A DNA stretch of 64,000 nucleotides, taken from the NCBI RefSeq assembly GCF_000344685.1, contig NW_006920418.1:654458-718457 (forward strand). Direction: 5' to 3'. Shown here one piece after another: positions 23,260-34,405 of this stretch. Every line of letters starts with the position of its first letter. Position 1 is the first letter of the stretch. Under the pieces are notes generated by a model. The model was given only the letters and a program-made list of their open reading frames with translations. It had not been told where the DNA came from and ran no database searches. The stretch comes from Gloeophyllum trabeum ATCC 11539 (lineage: Eukaryota; Basidiomycota; Agaricomycetes; Gloeophyllales; Gloeophyllaceae). The position numbers were made by a program, and so were the translations under genes.

Positions 23260-24316
23260 TTAGATGGGCAATTGACGCGAGCTCCACGAATGAAGACGTA
23301 GCTCGATCGGCGAAGGCACAACCCCAGGTACACCGAGTAGTGCGGCGGCTAGCGACTCAGGCACTGCGCTGAATATGTAATAGAAGGTCTCCCCTGTCGC
23401 GGTATTCGTTGGCGCAGGTCCGTCACTTCCGACTGCGAGAGCAGAGAATAGCGAACGTAGGAAGAGCATGGCGACGATGATGGCGATGAAGATGAGAGAG
23501 GTTGAGCGCCGGTGTGGTCTATGGTCAGTACGTTCATCTGTGGACGACGACATAAGTCGCAGTGACCTGAGGAGCAATAATGATCAGGTTACCTATGTAT
23601 CGTGTCCCTTCGTGTCGTAATAGTACAAACATTTGAAATACGAGTATGCAGCATACAATCAGATACAGCGGTGCATCCGCTTTTCTGACTGGTTTATGAT
23701 TGCGGTCCAATCGATGCATCAACCAGTAGCTGTAGACAACGCTGCGTGCCTGCTTGAGCCTGAGAAAGATGCAGTATAAGAGTGAAGCGAGGACAACGCC
23801 GCGGTTCCTTCTGAGTCGTCTGACTATGCCCCTTAGACCGTCCGTCACGTGCGGTCCACTGAACTCATCTCTGCAAAGTAATGGTCGTAGTTCAAAAGGA
23901 TGGCTTATTAGTACTGACGAAGGAGCTGGTTTCTGAAATGTACTAACCGTTGTAGCACCAGGAGATAAGCTGCGTAGAGAATCGCAGAGGTGCCTGCGTT
24001 GTTTATGACTGCGTTGTGTCTCCGTATAGTTGAGAATTCGTGACATGGCGATATACTGGTCTGCAAAGCCCGCAGGCCGAAGATAGTCACGCGACCTGCA
24101 GGCAGATGCGTTAGATTATGGAGAAGACAATTGCTAATATCACTCACAACACGAGAAAAGGACCAAAAGGAGATGAACGGTGGCCCGACATCTGCTGAAT
24201 AGGACGAGGTGACGGTACAGCAGTAGGATATGAACAAAGGTCATAGCGATCGCTGCGTAGTCCGAGTACACCGCGAAATGTTCGGCATAATGGGCTACCA
24301 TAGGATATACTGACAT
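23260..24316 (-). CDS. Multi-span membrane protein, copy B
   Basis: Four exons (24148-24316, 23948-24095, 23593-23870, 23260-23537) join in phase to 290 residues. The start MSVYPMVAHYAEHF is followed by hydrophobic segments at YAAIAMTFVHILLLYRHLV, VHLLLVLFSCCRVTIFGLRA, AGTSAILYAAYLLVLQR, GVVLASLLYCIFLRL, LYLIVCCILVFQMFVLL and STSLIFIAIIVAMLFLRSL, and by the C-terminal GETFYYIFSAVPESLAAALLG element corresponding to copy A. The third exon is less hydrophobic than in copy A, and one intron is 77 bp, so the internal model is tentative. Function unknown; possibly a receptor or lipid-related seven-span protein. Confidence 0.5.
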
Positions 24317-25445
24317 GAATGTCGCATGAGTGAAAGTTGCAGTCCAAGTCTTGTCTGGGGTGCAACGTAGGGCCCGCCATCGTCGGCAGCCTTTATGAAC
24401 TGATGCTCGGAAGACCTGCCGGACTGCGAGACTGTTCGAAACTCGTGTTCGCTTAGACAGAAACGTCATCCATACCGTCGAAAGCTATCAAGTGCACAGC
24501 CATCGCTCACCGCGACGTAAGGTGTCTGACGCGACCCGAGAGTACCCGAATAGTTCGTCCAAGGTTCAAGTTGTTATCCTATAGCTAGGGAAATTGTAAG
24601 TGTAGCCGTATAAACCACAAAGGACGTGGACTCTGCCAGCGTGAACCTGCCCTGCACGATGCAGGCAAGACTGCATACAGGATTGGTCTGTGCGATTCAG
24701 TGGACTCAAGCTGCGATCGGGCCGGGCGCACGTGAATGGATTCCGCTGGACGAAAGCCCTTCTGCAAAATACGAAGGATCAATCTCCTATTAGTCTTGCG
24801 TACGCATGAGCCTCCAGCTCACAGTCGTCAGTTCACCCGCATCGATTCTCCCTCCCTGGGGATGCAACGCCGACGAAACTGACTGCCGTGCGAGTCATCA
24901 GCGACAGGACGCCACAGCCCTGCATAGCAGCCACAATATTAGTGGCCTAAAGGATCCGATATATTTGCTGATGAAGGCAGCGCGGGGACCATTAATATTC
25001 ATGGCTCAGCGAGTCCTTATGGGTTACGGTTATGAACATCAGCGGGTACAACAGACGGCGCCTTCCAATCGCAGCATCCGCGTACCCATGCACCCGTATC
25101 TAGTGACTAAACGGGCAGCGGCGATGCGGGACACGCGAAGCAATACCGAGCGATATTCCCCTGCCAAACGGTTAGGCTTACGAAACATACTCTCAAGCCG
25201 CAGCTTCCCGTAGGAGCTCTAGGACCATCTCTTTCGAAATCGGAACATCCCTGATGTATCAAAGTCAATCTGCACGGAAGGCAAAATTAAATACTGCCTT
25301 TCATTAAGCACAGGATTCATTGAATAGCGGGGAGAAAACCCCTTCCAACGCCCTCATATATGACACGTACAAGAGCCAATACACCTACATAGTCTACATT
25401 TGCAGTTAAGGTCGCCCTGGTTCGCTCCGAAATAGAATAAACCAA
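24317..25445. other. Intergenic 1.1 kb, nothing supported
   Basis: A 135-codon plus-strand frame at 24806-25213 lacks conserved motifs. No repeats or RNA genes recognised. Confidence 0.4.
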
Positions 25446-27018
25446 TCACGCCGCCGCTCTGGTGTATCTGCACGGATAATGAGAATCGTCGGTCTATAGA
25501 AGTGGCATACACTCGACACTCACGTTGCGTCAATTTGCTTCAGCTGCGGCAGCGCGAGCATGATCTTCCGCCGATAATTCACACCCTCGGTCCGCTGGCA
25601 CGGGTTTCCCTCAAGGTAGATGGTCTCGAGCGTGCTGATGTGCTTGAGTTGCGGCTCGAGCGCCTGCAGGCTCTCTATCCGATTACCACTCATCTATGCA
25701 TTGACGCGGGGTGAATTCAAGAGCGTGCATGCTGAAATGAGCGGAAAGGGCATACCCAAAGCTCTTCGAGTGATGTCAGGTGCGAGACGTTCTCAACCTC
25801 CGGGATGAAATTCGACCCTACGTCCAGTGTCCTGAGTTTCAGCTGAGAGTGCAGGCATTAAGTGTCCTGCGGCCAGAAGGAATAACTCGTCATTCGAGCC
25901 TTACGTTTTTATCCAGGCCTTCTAGCCGCTGGATACCATTATGGCTGAGGTACAACTCTTCCAAACTCTCCAGTTGTTCCAAGTTCTCGATCTTCGTTAT
26001 TCGGTTTGACTGTATCGATAATATCTTGAGACGCTTGAGGGTATCGAGACCCTACGGGCAACAGGATCACCGAGCCGCGCTATCGGTAAGCGATAACTAG
26101 TTACCTCGAGCCTTGTGATCTTGTTCTTACCCAGCCACAGCTCTTCGAGGTTAACGAGGGCATCAAGATTCTCGATTTTCTGCAGAATCGTTTATCGAGG
26201 TTAGAAGGCAATCGGACTGCTCAAATACATGCTTACTCGAATCCTATTTCCTCCTAGTTCTAGACTTCGCAGCGTGGAGCCGATGCCCTGAAGACCGTCA
26301 ATCTTCGAAATCTTGTTCTGAACAAAGTACAGAGTGTCCAAGGACGTGAGATACGACAAGTTCTCAGGAACGGCTCGTAGGAGGTTAAATGAGAGGTCTA
26401 AGACGCTAATTATGACTAGTCTGCACATGTATACAGAGGTAGCGCGGGGAAAGGCACTCACGTCAGTTTCGACAGTTTATTCAGGGCGTCCCCGATGGTC
26501 TTGATCTTGTTATCGTAAAAGTCCAACTCCTCGAGATTAGTAAGGGTGTGGAAGATTTGGGGGTCCAGGTAGGAGATCTGGTTCTGGCGCAGGCAGAGCT
26601 TCTTGAGGTGGGCGGCAAACCGGGGCAAGCGGAGATTGGCGAGCGAGTTGAGACGGGAATGGATCAATTCTAGTTCCTACGGTGATGTGAGCAAGTTTTC
26701 CTCGATATAATGGACTCTGACCATCGCTTACTTGTGTGTCATCCGGGTAGCTCGCGAGGAAGTCGTTCAAGTCTCCCTCCTCGTCCTCCTCTTCGTCGTC
26801 CTCCTCGGCTTCACTTTCAACGTGATGCGGGTGCTCTTCACGCACAACCGTGACTACTCTAGCTCGAGTTCTAATCGTTTTTTCATGTCAGGTTGTGCAA
26901 ATCCAACGGAGATGACACGAATTCGGACGTACTTTTCTACTACTACTAGATCTCCGACTTCTGTCTGCTCAATTGCCTCAGCCTTGACATCGGCCACTTG
27001 CGCTTCAGAATCCGACAT
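25446..27018 (-). CDS. SDS22: Protein phosphatase 1 regulatory subunit SDS22
   Basis: Nine exons: 26933-27018, 26732-26870, 26462-26676, 26237-26405, 26105-26179, 25905-26051, 25756-25842, 25524-25693 and 25446-25467, joining to 369 residues. After an acidic N-terminal region (EAEEDDEEEDEEGD) come about eleven SDS22-type 22-residue leucine-rich repeats, for example LKKLCLRQNQISYLDP, LEELDFYDNKIKTIG, LRSLELGGNRIRKIENL, LEELWLGKNKITRLEGL and LKILSIQSNRITKIENL. The LRR cap region QLKHISTLETIYLEGNPCQ and the end LPQLKQIDATY are typical. SDS22 binds the catalytic subunit of PP1 and, with inhibitor-3, handles newly made PP1; it is needed for mitosis in yeasts. Introns fall between or inside repeats at regular spacing. 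Confidence 0.93.
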
Positions 27019-28463
27019 GACCTCGATATGTGCGTAGACAGTATTCAGTCCGAGCTCCAGACGTAGATACCGTTGGGTGACAGACGTTCAACGTTCAACG
27101 CTGGGATGTTCAGTGTCTTGTGCACAGGTCAGCACCCGAGTCAGTGCGACGGGCGCGTCGACGCGCCAATTAGACGCGAGGGCACGTGGCTGCGATCGAC
27201 ATATCGGGGAGATCTCTCACTCGTGCTTTGGTATTTTGTTTCTGTGTAAACCCTTCTGCCTCCTGCAGTCAGGTATACTATCAAAGGGCAACCTTGCTTG
27301 TGTTGCACACCGTAGACTTGTGCTTCCGACTTGTGACAGTGTCTCAACTCCCCTGGGTTTACCCGTGCTTGTTCTGCAGAAAACACACAGGCTACAGTCA
27401 GATTATTCTCATTGAATTCGGGAATGATACTTAGTCTGGCACTTGAACTTGAAGCTTGACATATATAGTTTACTGTGTTCAAGCACAACGCATGGGCCCA
27501 TTGCCTCTCTCACTCTGTAATACCGGGTAAGGCGATTACGGCCCAATCGGCCCTCGAGTGACCCTCCTTATGCTCCATTTCATTAGATCCTTATTTCTTT
27601 TGTCCAACGACTTCTTCCTATCATGCAAGGCTGCATTGGAATATCATAACCAGGCTGGTGAGTACCTTAATGATTTAATCTGTATGCTAATGTGGCATTC
27701 CTCGTTGCAGTCGCCGGGGGCAGGAACTCCGCTTGATTCTGAGAAAATAGTACACTTAACGTTATATTTGCCAGCGGCCATACCACATTGACAGTCTCTG
27801 GCTGTCCACATACTATCTGCCACAGATTGGCAGATTCCCTTCAGCCTCGCATTGACCGGTCAGCCGGGCCTGAATTGCCCGTCGCTGCCAGTGCCGTAAT
27901 CAACGACACCTCCGAGAGTGGGACGAGAAGCGTCGAAGCCCCCGATAGTCTAATGATCTCTGTCGATTACGATCTGATCGATCGAGTCGAAGCTAAATCG
28001 CTCGTCTTACGGGCATATCGAGGCATATGTACGTGGGTGGCCTCCAGCTACTTACTGAGAGTGCACGCGATGTTGAGTGAAGGAGCCCGGGATGCGGGCA
28101 GCCGGTTCTATTCATAATCGTACAATACATAGACGCTGAAATCATATGAACAAGCCGCTTCGAAGAGAAGGAAGGGGGGCATGGGGGCAATGGATAAATA
28201 TGTTCAAGAGGTGGGGGGAAAGCGGAAAACGGCGCGCGCTGAGAATAAGAAGCGGGAGAAAAATAAAAGGAGGATGTCATTGTAATCCATGCTAAAATAC
28301 ATTCGTCAGCACAAGTCCTTGGCGTGTGTCCGAACTGCACGAGCGGGAGTAGAGTATAATATACGGCCCACAAGGCCAAGCCTACAGTTCCATCAATTGA
28401 CCATATAGTTAGGGAAACGGCTTCTCCACGTCACCAGTGTTTTCATCGTGTCGGCGACGATAC
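27019..28463. other. Intergenic 1.4 kb, unresolved
   Basis: This holds the 5' flank of SDS22 and the 3' flank of the GATA gene. Plus-strand frames at 27558-27791 and 27788-28117 have a possible intron (donor near 27660) but no recognisable domain, so no gene is called. Confidence 0.35.
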
Positions 28464-31052
28464 CTAAATCCGGTGTCTCTGCGGCTCCATCCCCGCAGAC
28501 ACGGGGGTAGGAGGCAAGGCCATCCCAGAACCGTTGTCGCCGCCCATGGACATACGCTGCCCGGACTGCAGGTCACGTTCCCGCTCCCTATCATAACCGG
28601 GGGCACTAAGCGGGGACGCCGAGGCAGGGGATGACGAGGAGATAGAAAGGCGGCTATGACTATTGGGGAAGGAAGATAACGAATCCAGCCGAGGCCTCGG
28701 AACCCCAGAAGCACCGGCCATATGCACGGCCTGGCGCTGATGCAGCTGCTGATTCATCATGGAGGGAGGACCGGTAGGAGAGACGGGCGAATAGAAACCG
28801 CTGCTGGTAGGCGAAGCCGTGTTGGGATGCTGAGAGTAGTGTTGCCCGAACGGATTAGAGGTGGAGGGAGAAGGCGATGGAGAAGGCGTAAGCCCGTTCA
28901 GATTTGAGGAAAGGTTATGAGCAGCGCTTGGTTGGGACGTGCCGAACGAGTTTTGGGCCTCGTCGTAGCCGCCCCGCCTCATTGCAGAACTTGCATACGA
29001 AGCCGCCGGGGAGGCCGGAGTAAGTGGTGTCTGAGGCAGGGGCTCCGACTTGACAGCAGGAGATGCAGTAGATGCAGGTGAGGCTGTAGAGCCGTAGGTC
29101 CGGTCTTTACGCCGTCTCTGACTCGTGATACCTTCTTTCTTAGCTCTCGAACGAGCATAGCGCAAGCCACAACTGTATATGAGAAAAGATGCAACCGCTC
29201 AGTAACGCAGACGTCGACAAAGGGATTATACATACGCGTTACACAGATCCTTCTTACCACTCGGACCCTTCCGCCACTCTGGACTTTGGGTAGCCTTGCA
29301 GCTGGAACATTTCACGATACCCACGGGCGGGTTCCCTGAGCTGCGTCCACCGCTCCCGTACGAGTCTCTCGTAGTAGAAGTATTCGGGCTTCCGTTCCGC
29401 CGCGACGCATGTCTCGGCGGCGGGACAGCGTCATTGACGTTGCCCCCGCTACCGTCGTTACCGTTCGCGTGGCCGGCACTCGCAGAGATAGACGAGCTGC
29501 CGGTAGACAGATTAGATGGCGACGCACCCTCTTGGGAACCAACATAGGGGTAGGACGGTGACAACGGGTCCATGTAAGGCATTTGTCCAGTCGAAGATGC
29601 GGGCGCGGCAGTCCATGCCTGCTGCTGAGTCGGGTAGTACTGCTGTGCCTGAGAGGAAGAGGCCTCGGACCATTGGCCGTTGTATGGTTGTTGCGCATGC
29701 ATCTGTGCGTGAGGCTGGTTAACGTACCCGTTGTACTGAGATGTGGGGTCGGAGAGGGATGGCAGCGGAAACGAGTTGTTGTAGTATTGTTGCTGTTGCT
29801 GCTGTGGTTGCTGAGAATACGCGTTCGACTGTTGGCCGTAGGCGGCGCCGTTCAAGCTGGGCCGGGGGTTTACCTTATGGCAGGCGAATATGATAGTGCC
29901 TATGCAAAAGGCAGCTGTTGATACATTGGATGGTGTGGAAGGAGGGAAACATGACTCACCATGAGGGATGAAGATGCTCTCCACCTCCTTGAGATCGTCC
30001 ATTCCAACGTTGACGGTCTGCAGCGCCTTGTACCTCCTCGTGCAACTTGTCTTCGCGTCGCTAGCGCCACTGCCAGGGTTCTCACCGATCTGGACTTCTT
30101 CTGCGAGTCGGACGAAGTCCTTGGACGCGATACCCCCGGAGTGCCCGTCGCCCTGATCAGGCGGCCAGCTTATCAAGCAATGCCTGTTTCCTTGCTGGTT
30201 TGCGAGGATCTGGAAGACCCTGTCCAGGGTCCCGGTCTGTGGCACATATTGCACGAGACGGTTGTACATTAGCTGGATTTGGTGGCTGTCCATGGCGTAG
30301 GCAGGGGTGCTGCACCAGTTTGACCAGCCGGTCTTATACCGGGGATCATTGTCGTACGGCGTGAGATCGACAACGGCATGCATGAAGCACAGCACTAGAC
30401 CCTCTGCTGCCCAATTGATAACAATGTCGACGGCCATGTAGTTCTGGTCGACCGCGATTTTGTCGCCATCGGTCCAGGGCGAGATGGCATCCGACGCACC
30501 CAGCTTCCGGCGGACGCTGGAGAGACGACAGTACTTCACGCGGGTGACACTGCCGTGCAACGTCCGCGACTCGAGAACGCTGCCGAGATCGTGCCTGGCG
30601 GAGGCCTGCTCATCGGGATGGACGAAGGCGAGCAGGGGCTTGCCAATGAGCGCATCGGCCTGCTGCCCGAGATGGTTTGCGAGGACGGGGTCGAGATACA
30701 GGAACTGCAGCTCCGAGTTGAGGAGGGACCAGTCTGCGAGGGTGGTCAGCGAGCGCAACGAGATATGCGGGGAACGATCAGGGAGACTAATTGAACGATC
30801 GCGATGGACGATCGAGGTCGTCAAAGAGGCAGGACGGGGGGACTCACAACATCGCGTTTCACCGACTTTCGGCATGTTACTGGAGGGATGATCGGCCGAG
30901 TCAGCGCCGGCGGGCTCAGAGAGCAGCGAGGAGAAGTTGTCGTAGGACTGGAGGGCGACGCCAGAGGGCAAGCGCGGATTGTGGTGGCTGAGCTGGGGGC
31001 CCAGTTCCGCCTGCGAGTCGAAGCCTCGTTGCGGGGGCGTGCTGAAGCTCAT
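28464..31052 (-). CDS. PAS plus GATA zinc-finger transcription factor (WC-2-like layout)
   Basis: Three main exons: 29960-31052, 29236-29899 and 28464-29172. A probable further intron, 30734-30847 (114 bp, GTGAGT...CGCAG), is itself in frame, so the protein is 783 residues if it is spliced and 821 if not. A PAS-like region (WSLLNSELQFLYLDPVLAN, LIGKPLLAFVHPDEQ) starts just after it. The middle is Gln/Pro/Ser/Tyr-rich with a QQPQQQQQQ run near residue 355. The single GATA finger is CSSC...EWRKG...LCNACG, with 18 residues between the cysteine pairs; the last cysteine pair spans the 29173-29235 intron. The 18-residue loop plus PAS is the arrangement of WC-2, the partner of the blue-light receptor, but long low-complexity regions differ from short basidiomycete WC-2 proteins, so orthology is not claimed. 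Confidence 0.82.
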
Positions 31053-33280
31053 GGCAGGAAACAAGGAATGCTGGCGAATAAGAAAATGGGTACAATACAA
31101 TATACTCGGCTGCTCGCGTGGTCTCAGACGGGTGCGCTCTTAGGGGAAGCCGACAGGGGCGAGCGAAGCGCAGACGCGAGCGGTGCGGTGCAGTGCACAG
31201 CAGCAGACGGCTGAAAATCGATGTGGCAGAAACGCGGTATCGATCAGAAATTTTGAGTTGCGCCTGAAAGCGGGCGTGGTCGTCGTGGGCGACGACGAGC
31301 AGGGAGGTTGCAGCGCGGCGACAAGAGGCAAAACGACGACGCCGAGGACGGGCGGGTGGTCGACTCGGTCAGCGACGCGGCGCTGGTAAGACCCGGCGTC
31401 GGACCAGGCCAATCTGTGGCGACTCAGGGGCTCCCGGCGGCTCCTGCCTTATATGGCAGCCACCCGCCCGGTTCTCTGTCCGATCGAGAACAATTCTTCC
31501 ATAATTCTGGCCGCAAATGGCAATTCCAGTCCGAAAATTGCATCCGCGTTCTTTTGGCCCGAATCATGGGCACCAGCCCCGGCGAACGCTGCGATGCCAC
31601 AACGCCACCAGCCACACTCCCCACAGCGCACCTGAACTGCGTTCCGCTCGCCTCGCCTGTCGCCCGAAGCATCCGCGTCTTTTGGTGGCGGGATCAGCAA
31701 GATCTTGAGACCGATCGGCCCAATTCTGCAGATCTGCTCAGATCCGTTCCCCGTGCTCTCACACCTCTGATCACGATCGTTGCGCTATTCTTTATCTTAG
31801 TTCAGCAGTATTCAGACGCAGACTGCTCAGACAGCATGCGGGGAGCATTGAGCAGCTCAAAAAGTAGCCACAATTTACGGCGTTGCATGCCTGGACTCTC
31901 GGGCATGCCTTGCATGCGCTGGATCGATCACTTGCGCAGCTCAGAGCTTATTGTCTGCGACCCGACGTCAGCGCTGATTCCGGGAGCTCATATGAAACAG
32001 AACGAGCTCACTAATTTCCGAGAAACTCTCGCGGCTGAACACCGGAAGACGGGGATGAAGGCTTCGCGTGCCCGTCGTAGGAAATCCTAGTTGCCAGCCC
32101 TGATCATGTCTAACGCCCCTGCCAATCGTCAAGTATAATCACTGCGGCGACGAAAATACTGTCGGTGGTGAGCACTATCTGTCGGTTCGTGGGCACTAGT
32201 GGTGCGAGGAACACATCATGTTATCAGCCAGAATGCGCCGATACGTGTCAGCTGGGCGGGGCGTGTCAACGCAGCAGCCATCGCCCACATACCCAGCTTT
32301 AGATGTGATGTCAACTGTCGCCGGGAGAAGCCACACCGTGGACGAATCGCATGCACATTCGCAGCTTCTCCCGCTGCCCACCCACCCGCGAGAGTTGGGG
32401 TGCGAGCAGCTTCGCACCGGTCGCGCCGACGCGAACAGAACGCGCAGAGTTGTGCCTAAAGCAGACTGGGAAGCTGCATGGCACGCAAAGCCAACCGGAG
32501 CCGCAGGACTCGATGCTGATGGGGAGTGACAGTTAAGCTTTTGCTCTACTCCCGGTGGACCCATTGGACGTACCGTGAGTGGGTGACGTTTGGCATATCG
32601 TCTCTGCGAGCGGAAATAGAACCAATGGCAGGCCCCCTGTTACCGAGGAGTCGCCAGCGCTTGTACAAAAATACCTGCGTCTTTACGAGAGGACAGCAGG
32701 ACGTAATATTTTCTGATAATAGAGAAGGTTAAATGAGAATGAAAGATGAATGGTACCTCCGGTTACAATGATCAGGCGGTCGAACACCACCAAGTCAGAC
32801 AGTCATGGACGGCCAGGAAGAGCGGAGGTGGCAAGAGCTATATCAGCCGGACGTACTTATCTGACTTATCGCACTGATGTGCAGACCTTCTATTGCCGCC
32901 GTACCCCACATTGCAGGGTAGCTCAAGCTCTTTGTCTAGACATACCTGAGTCGTATTCCGATGTTATGTTGGGCTTCTCTTTGGCCTGACTGTAACTGAA
33001 TATAGCTGATCAAGAATCTGCTGCCTTATCTATGTCTGACGAACGCCAGATAGTCTTAGAGAGGGTGTTTTAGACTCGGAGGTTGCAGAAGCAGGGAAAC
33101 ATAAGAAGGAACTGCAGGCCAATCGCAGGACAAGAGACTCGGATCTCCGATCATGTTCGGCATCCGCCGAAGGGACTTCACTCAGACTGTCCGGTTTTGT
33201 CTTCGGACACTCTTGAGTCTTGAGCAACCTCAAACCCGTCGCACCTGTCGGCATAGCTTATTCTTCGTAGGTTCAGCACG
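31053..33280. other. 2.2-kb region without a supported gene
   Basis: The first part is GC-rich leader/promoter of the GATA gene. A 260-codon plus-strand frame (31308-32090) runs through it but has low-complexity, motif-free translation and is probably accidental. 32100-33280 shows only short frames. It includes the promoter of the ankyrin gene. Confidence 0.35.
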
Positions 33281-34263
33281 ATGCCGGTGCCAACTCGGGT
33301 GCAAGCCGCGAAAAATATATGGATAGCAGCAGGAGACGGCGACTTGGAGCGAGTCCGAGTGAGTGGTAATCCAGATAGCGCGGTCCTTGCGCGGTCCGGT
33401 AGTGCTCACCGATTTGAGGCAGGAATTGATCGAAGGCGAAGGTAGGTCGCCTGCGTAATTGCTTTGGAACCCAAGCAATATGAGTTATGACAGTAATCCA
33501 TAGCTTTATCGCCCAATGTCCCGGATCCCAACTCATACACACCGATGTAAGGTGTTCCCTAAATTCGTCATTACTCAACCTAAACTTCGAATAACTCATA
33601 GGCACGCTGCTGCGTCGTATGGACATCTCGAGATACTAACGTATCTTATCTCGAAAGGCATGACCCTAATCACTGAATGATGTTGCAGCTTTCATGTTCA
33701 CCTACGTCCTAGGCGGAGATGTCAACGTTACGGACGACGACGGTGACACCCCTCTATATACTGTCGAGAACATCGAGACGGCGAGGTTCCTTGTGGAACA
33801 CGGCGCCGTAGTAGCGAGGACAAACCACGAAGGTGTATCGGTAAGCGTCACTCTGCACGCTCATCCTCTCCAGACCAGTGACCATAGCTCGCAGCCCATT
33901 GATTACCTTGCCGAAGACTTCCCAGAAGTCTCTACGTACCTGCAATCATTGACCACTACGTCCGAGACCCCGGGCGGAGTGCTCGACTCTGCGCACCAGC
34001 CATCGCAGCACGCACAGCATACCGCATCGGAGAATTTGACGTCTTCACTGCTGGCGTCAGCTCACGATATTCTGCAGCGCGCGGAGGCGGAGGGACGCGA
34101 TCCCGAGGAGGAGCTGAGGAGACTTGTAGGTCAGACCGTATTGGACGGCATGGTGACTGGATACGGTATGGGGCAGAGTGCTGAGCAGGAGAATGTGCGG
34201 CGAGAGAGCGACGAGCCAGCCGACGGAGTGAAGAGGCCCCGAACGACGGATGATACCAGCTAG
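33281..34263 (+). CDS. Small ankyrin-repeat protein
   Basis: Six exons: 33281-33358, 33423-33441, 33504-33546, 33602-33657, 33713-33840 and 33895-34263, joining in phase to 230 residues. The ankyrin repeats are visible as NIWIAAGDGDLERVRELIE, NSYTPMHAAASYGHLEILTY and DGDTPLYTVENIETARFLVE. A helical, acidic C-terminal half follows, with AHDILQRAEAEGRDPEEELR, and ends KRPRTTDDTS. The second exon is only 19 nt. Intron 4 (33658-33712) begins GC instead of GT, and only this choice gives a normal 55-bp intron and restores the repeat. It resembles the short ankyrin proteins conserved across fungi (such as yeast YCR051W), whose role is not established. PRMT5 starts 143 bp downstream on the same strand. 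Confidence 0.8.
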
Positions 34264-34405
34264 CATTTGTATCCGAGCGTGTACTGTACTTTGTAAATAC
34301 CGCCTCGATCGTTGATAGCACTCCGATCAAGTGCTTCCAAATACGGGACGATGATCAGGACGACCGACGCGTCGCCCACAACGCCCGCCGTCTGTCCGTG
34401 CCGGC

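Noticed and set aside
24806..25213. 135-codon plus-strand frame
   Set aside because: No conserved feature; isolated in intergenic sequence.
31308..32090. 260-codon plus-strand frame upstream of the GATA gene
   Set aside because: GC-rich promoter/leader sequence; translation has no domain, membrane or signal features and no splice context.
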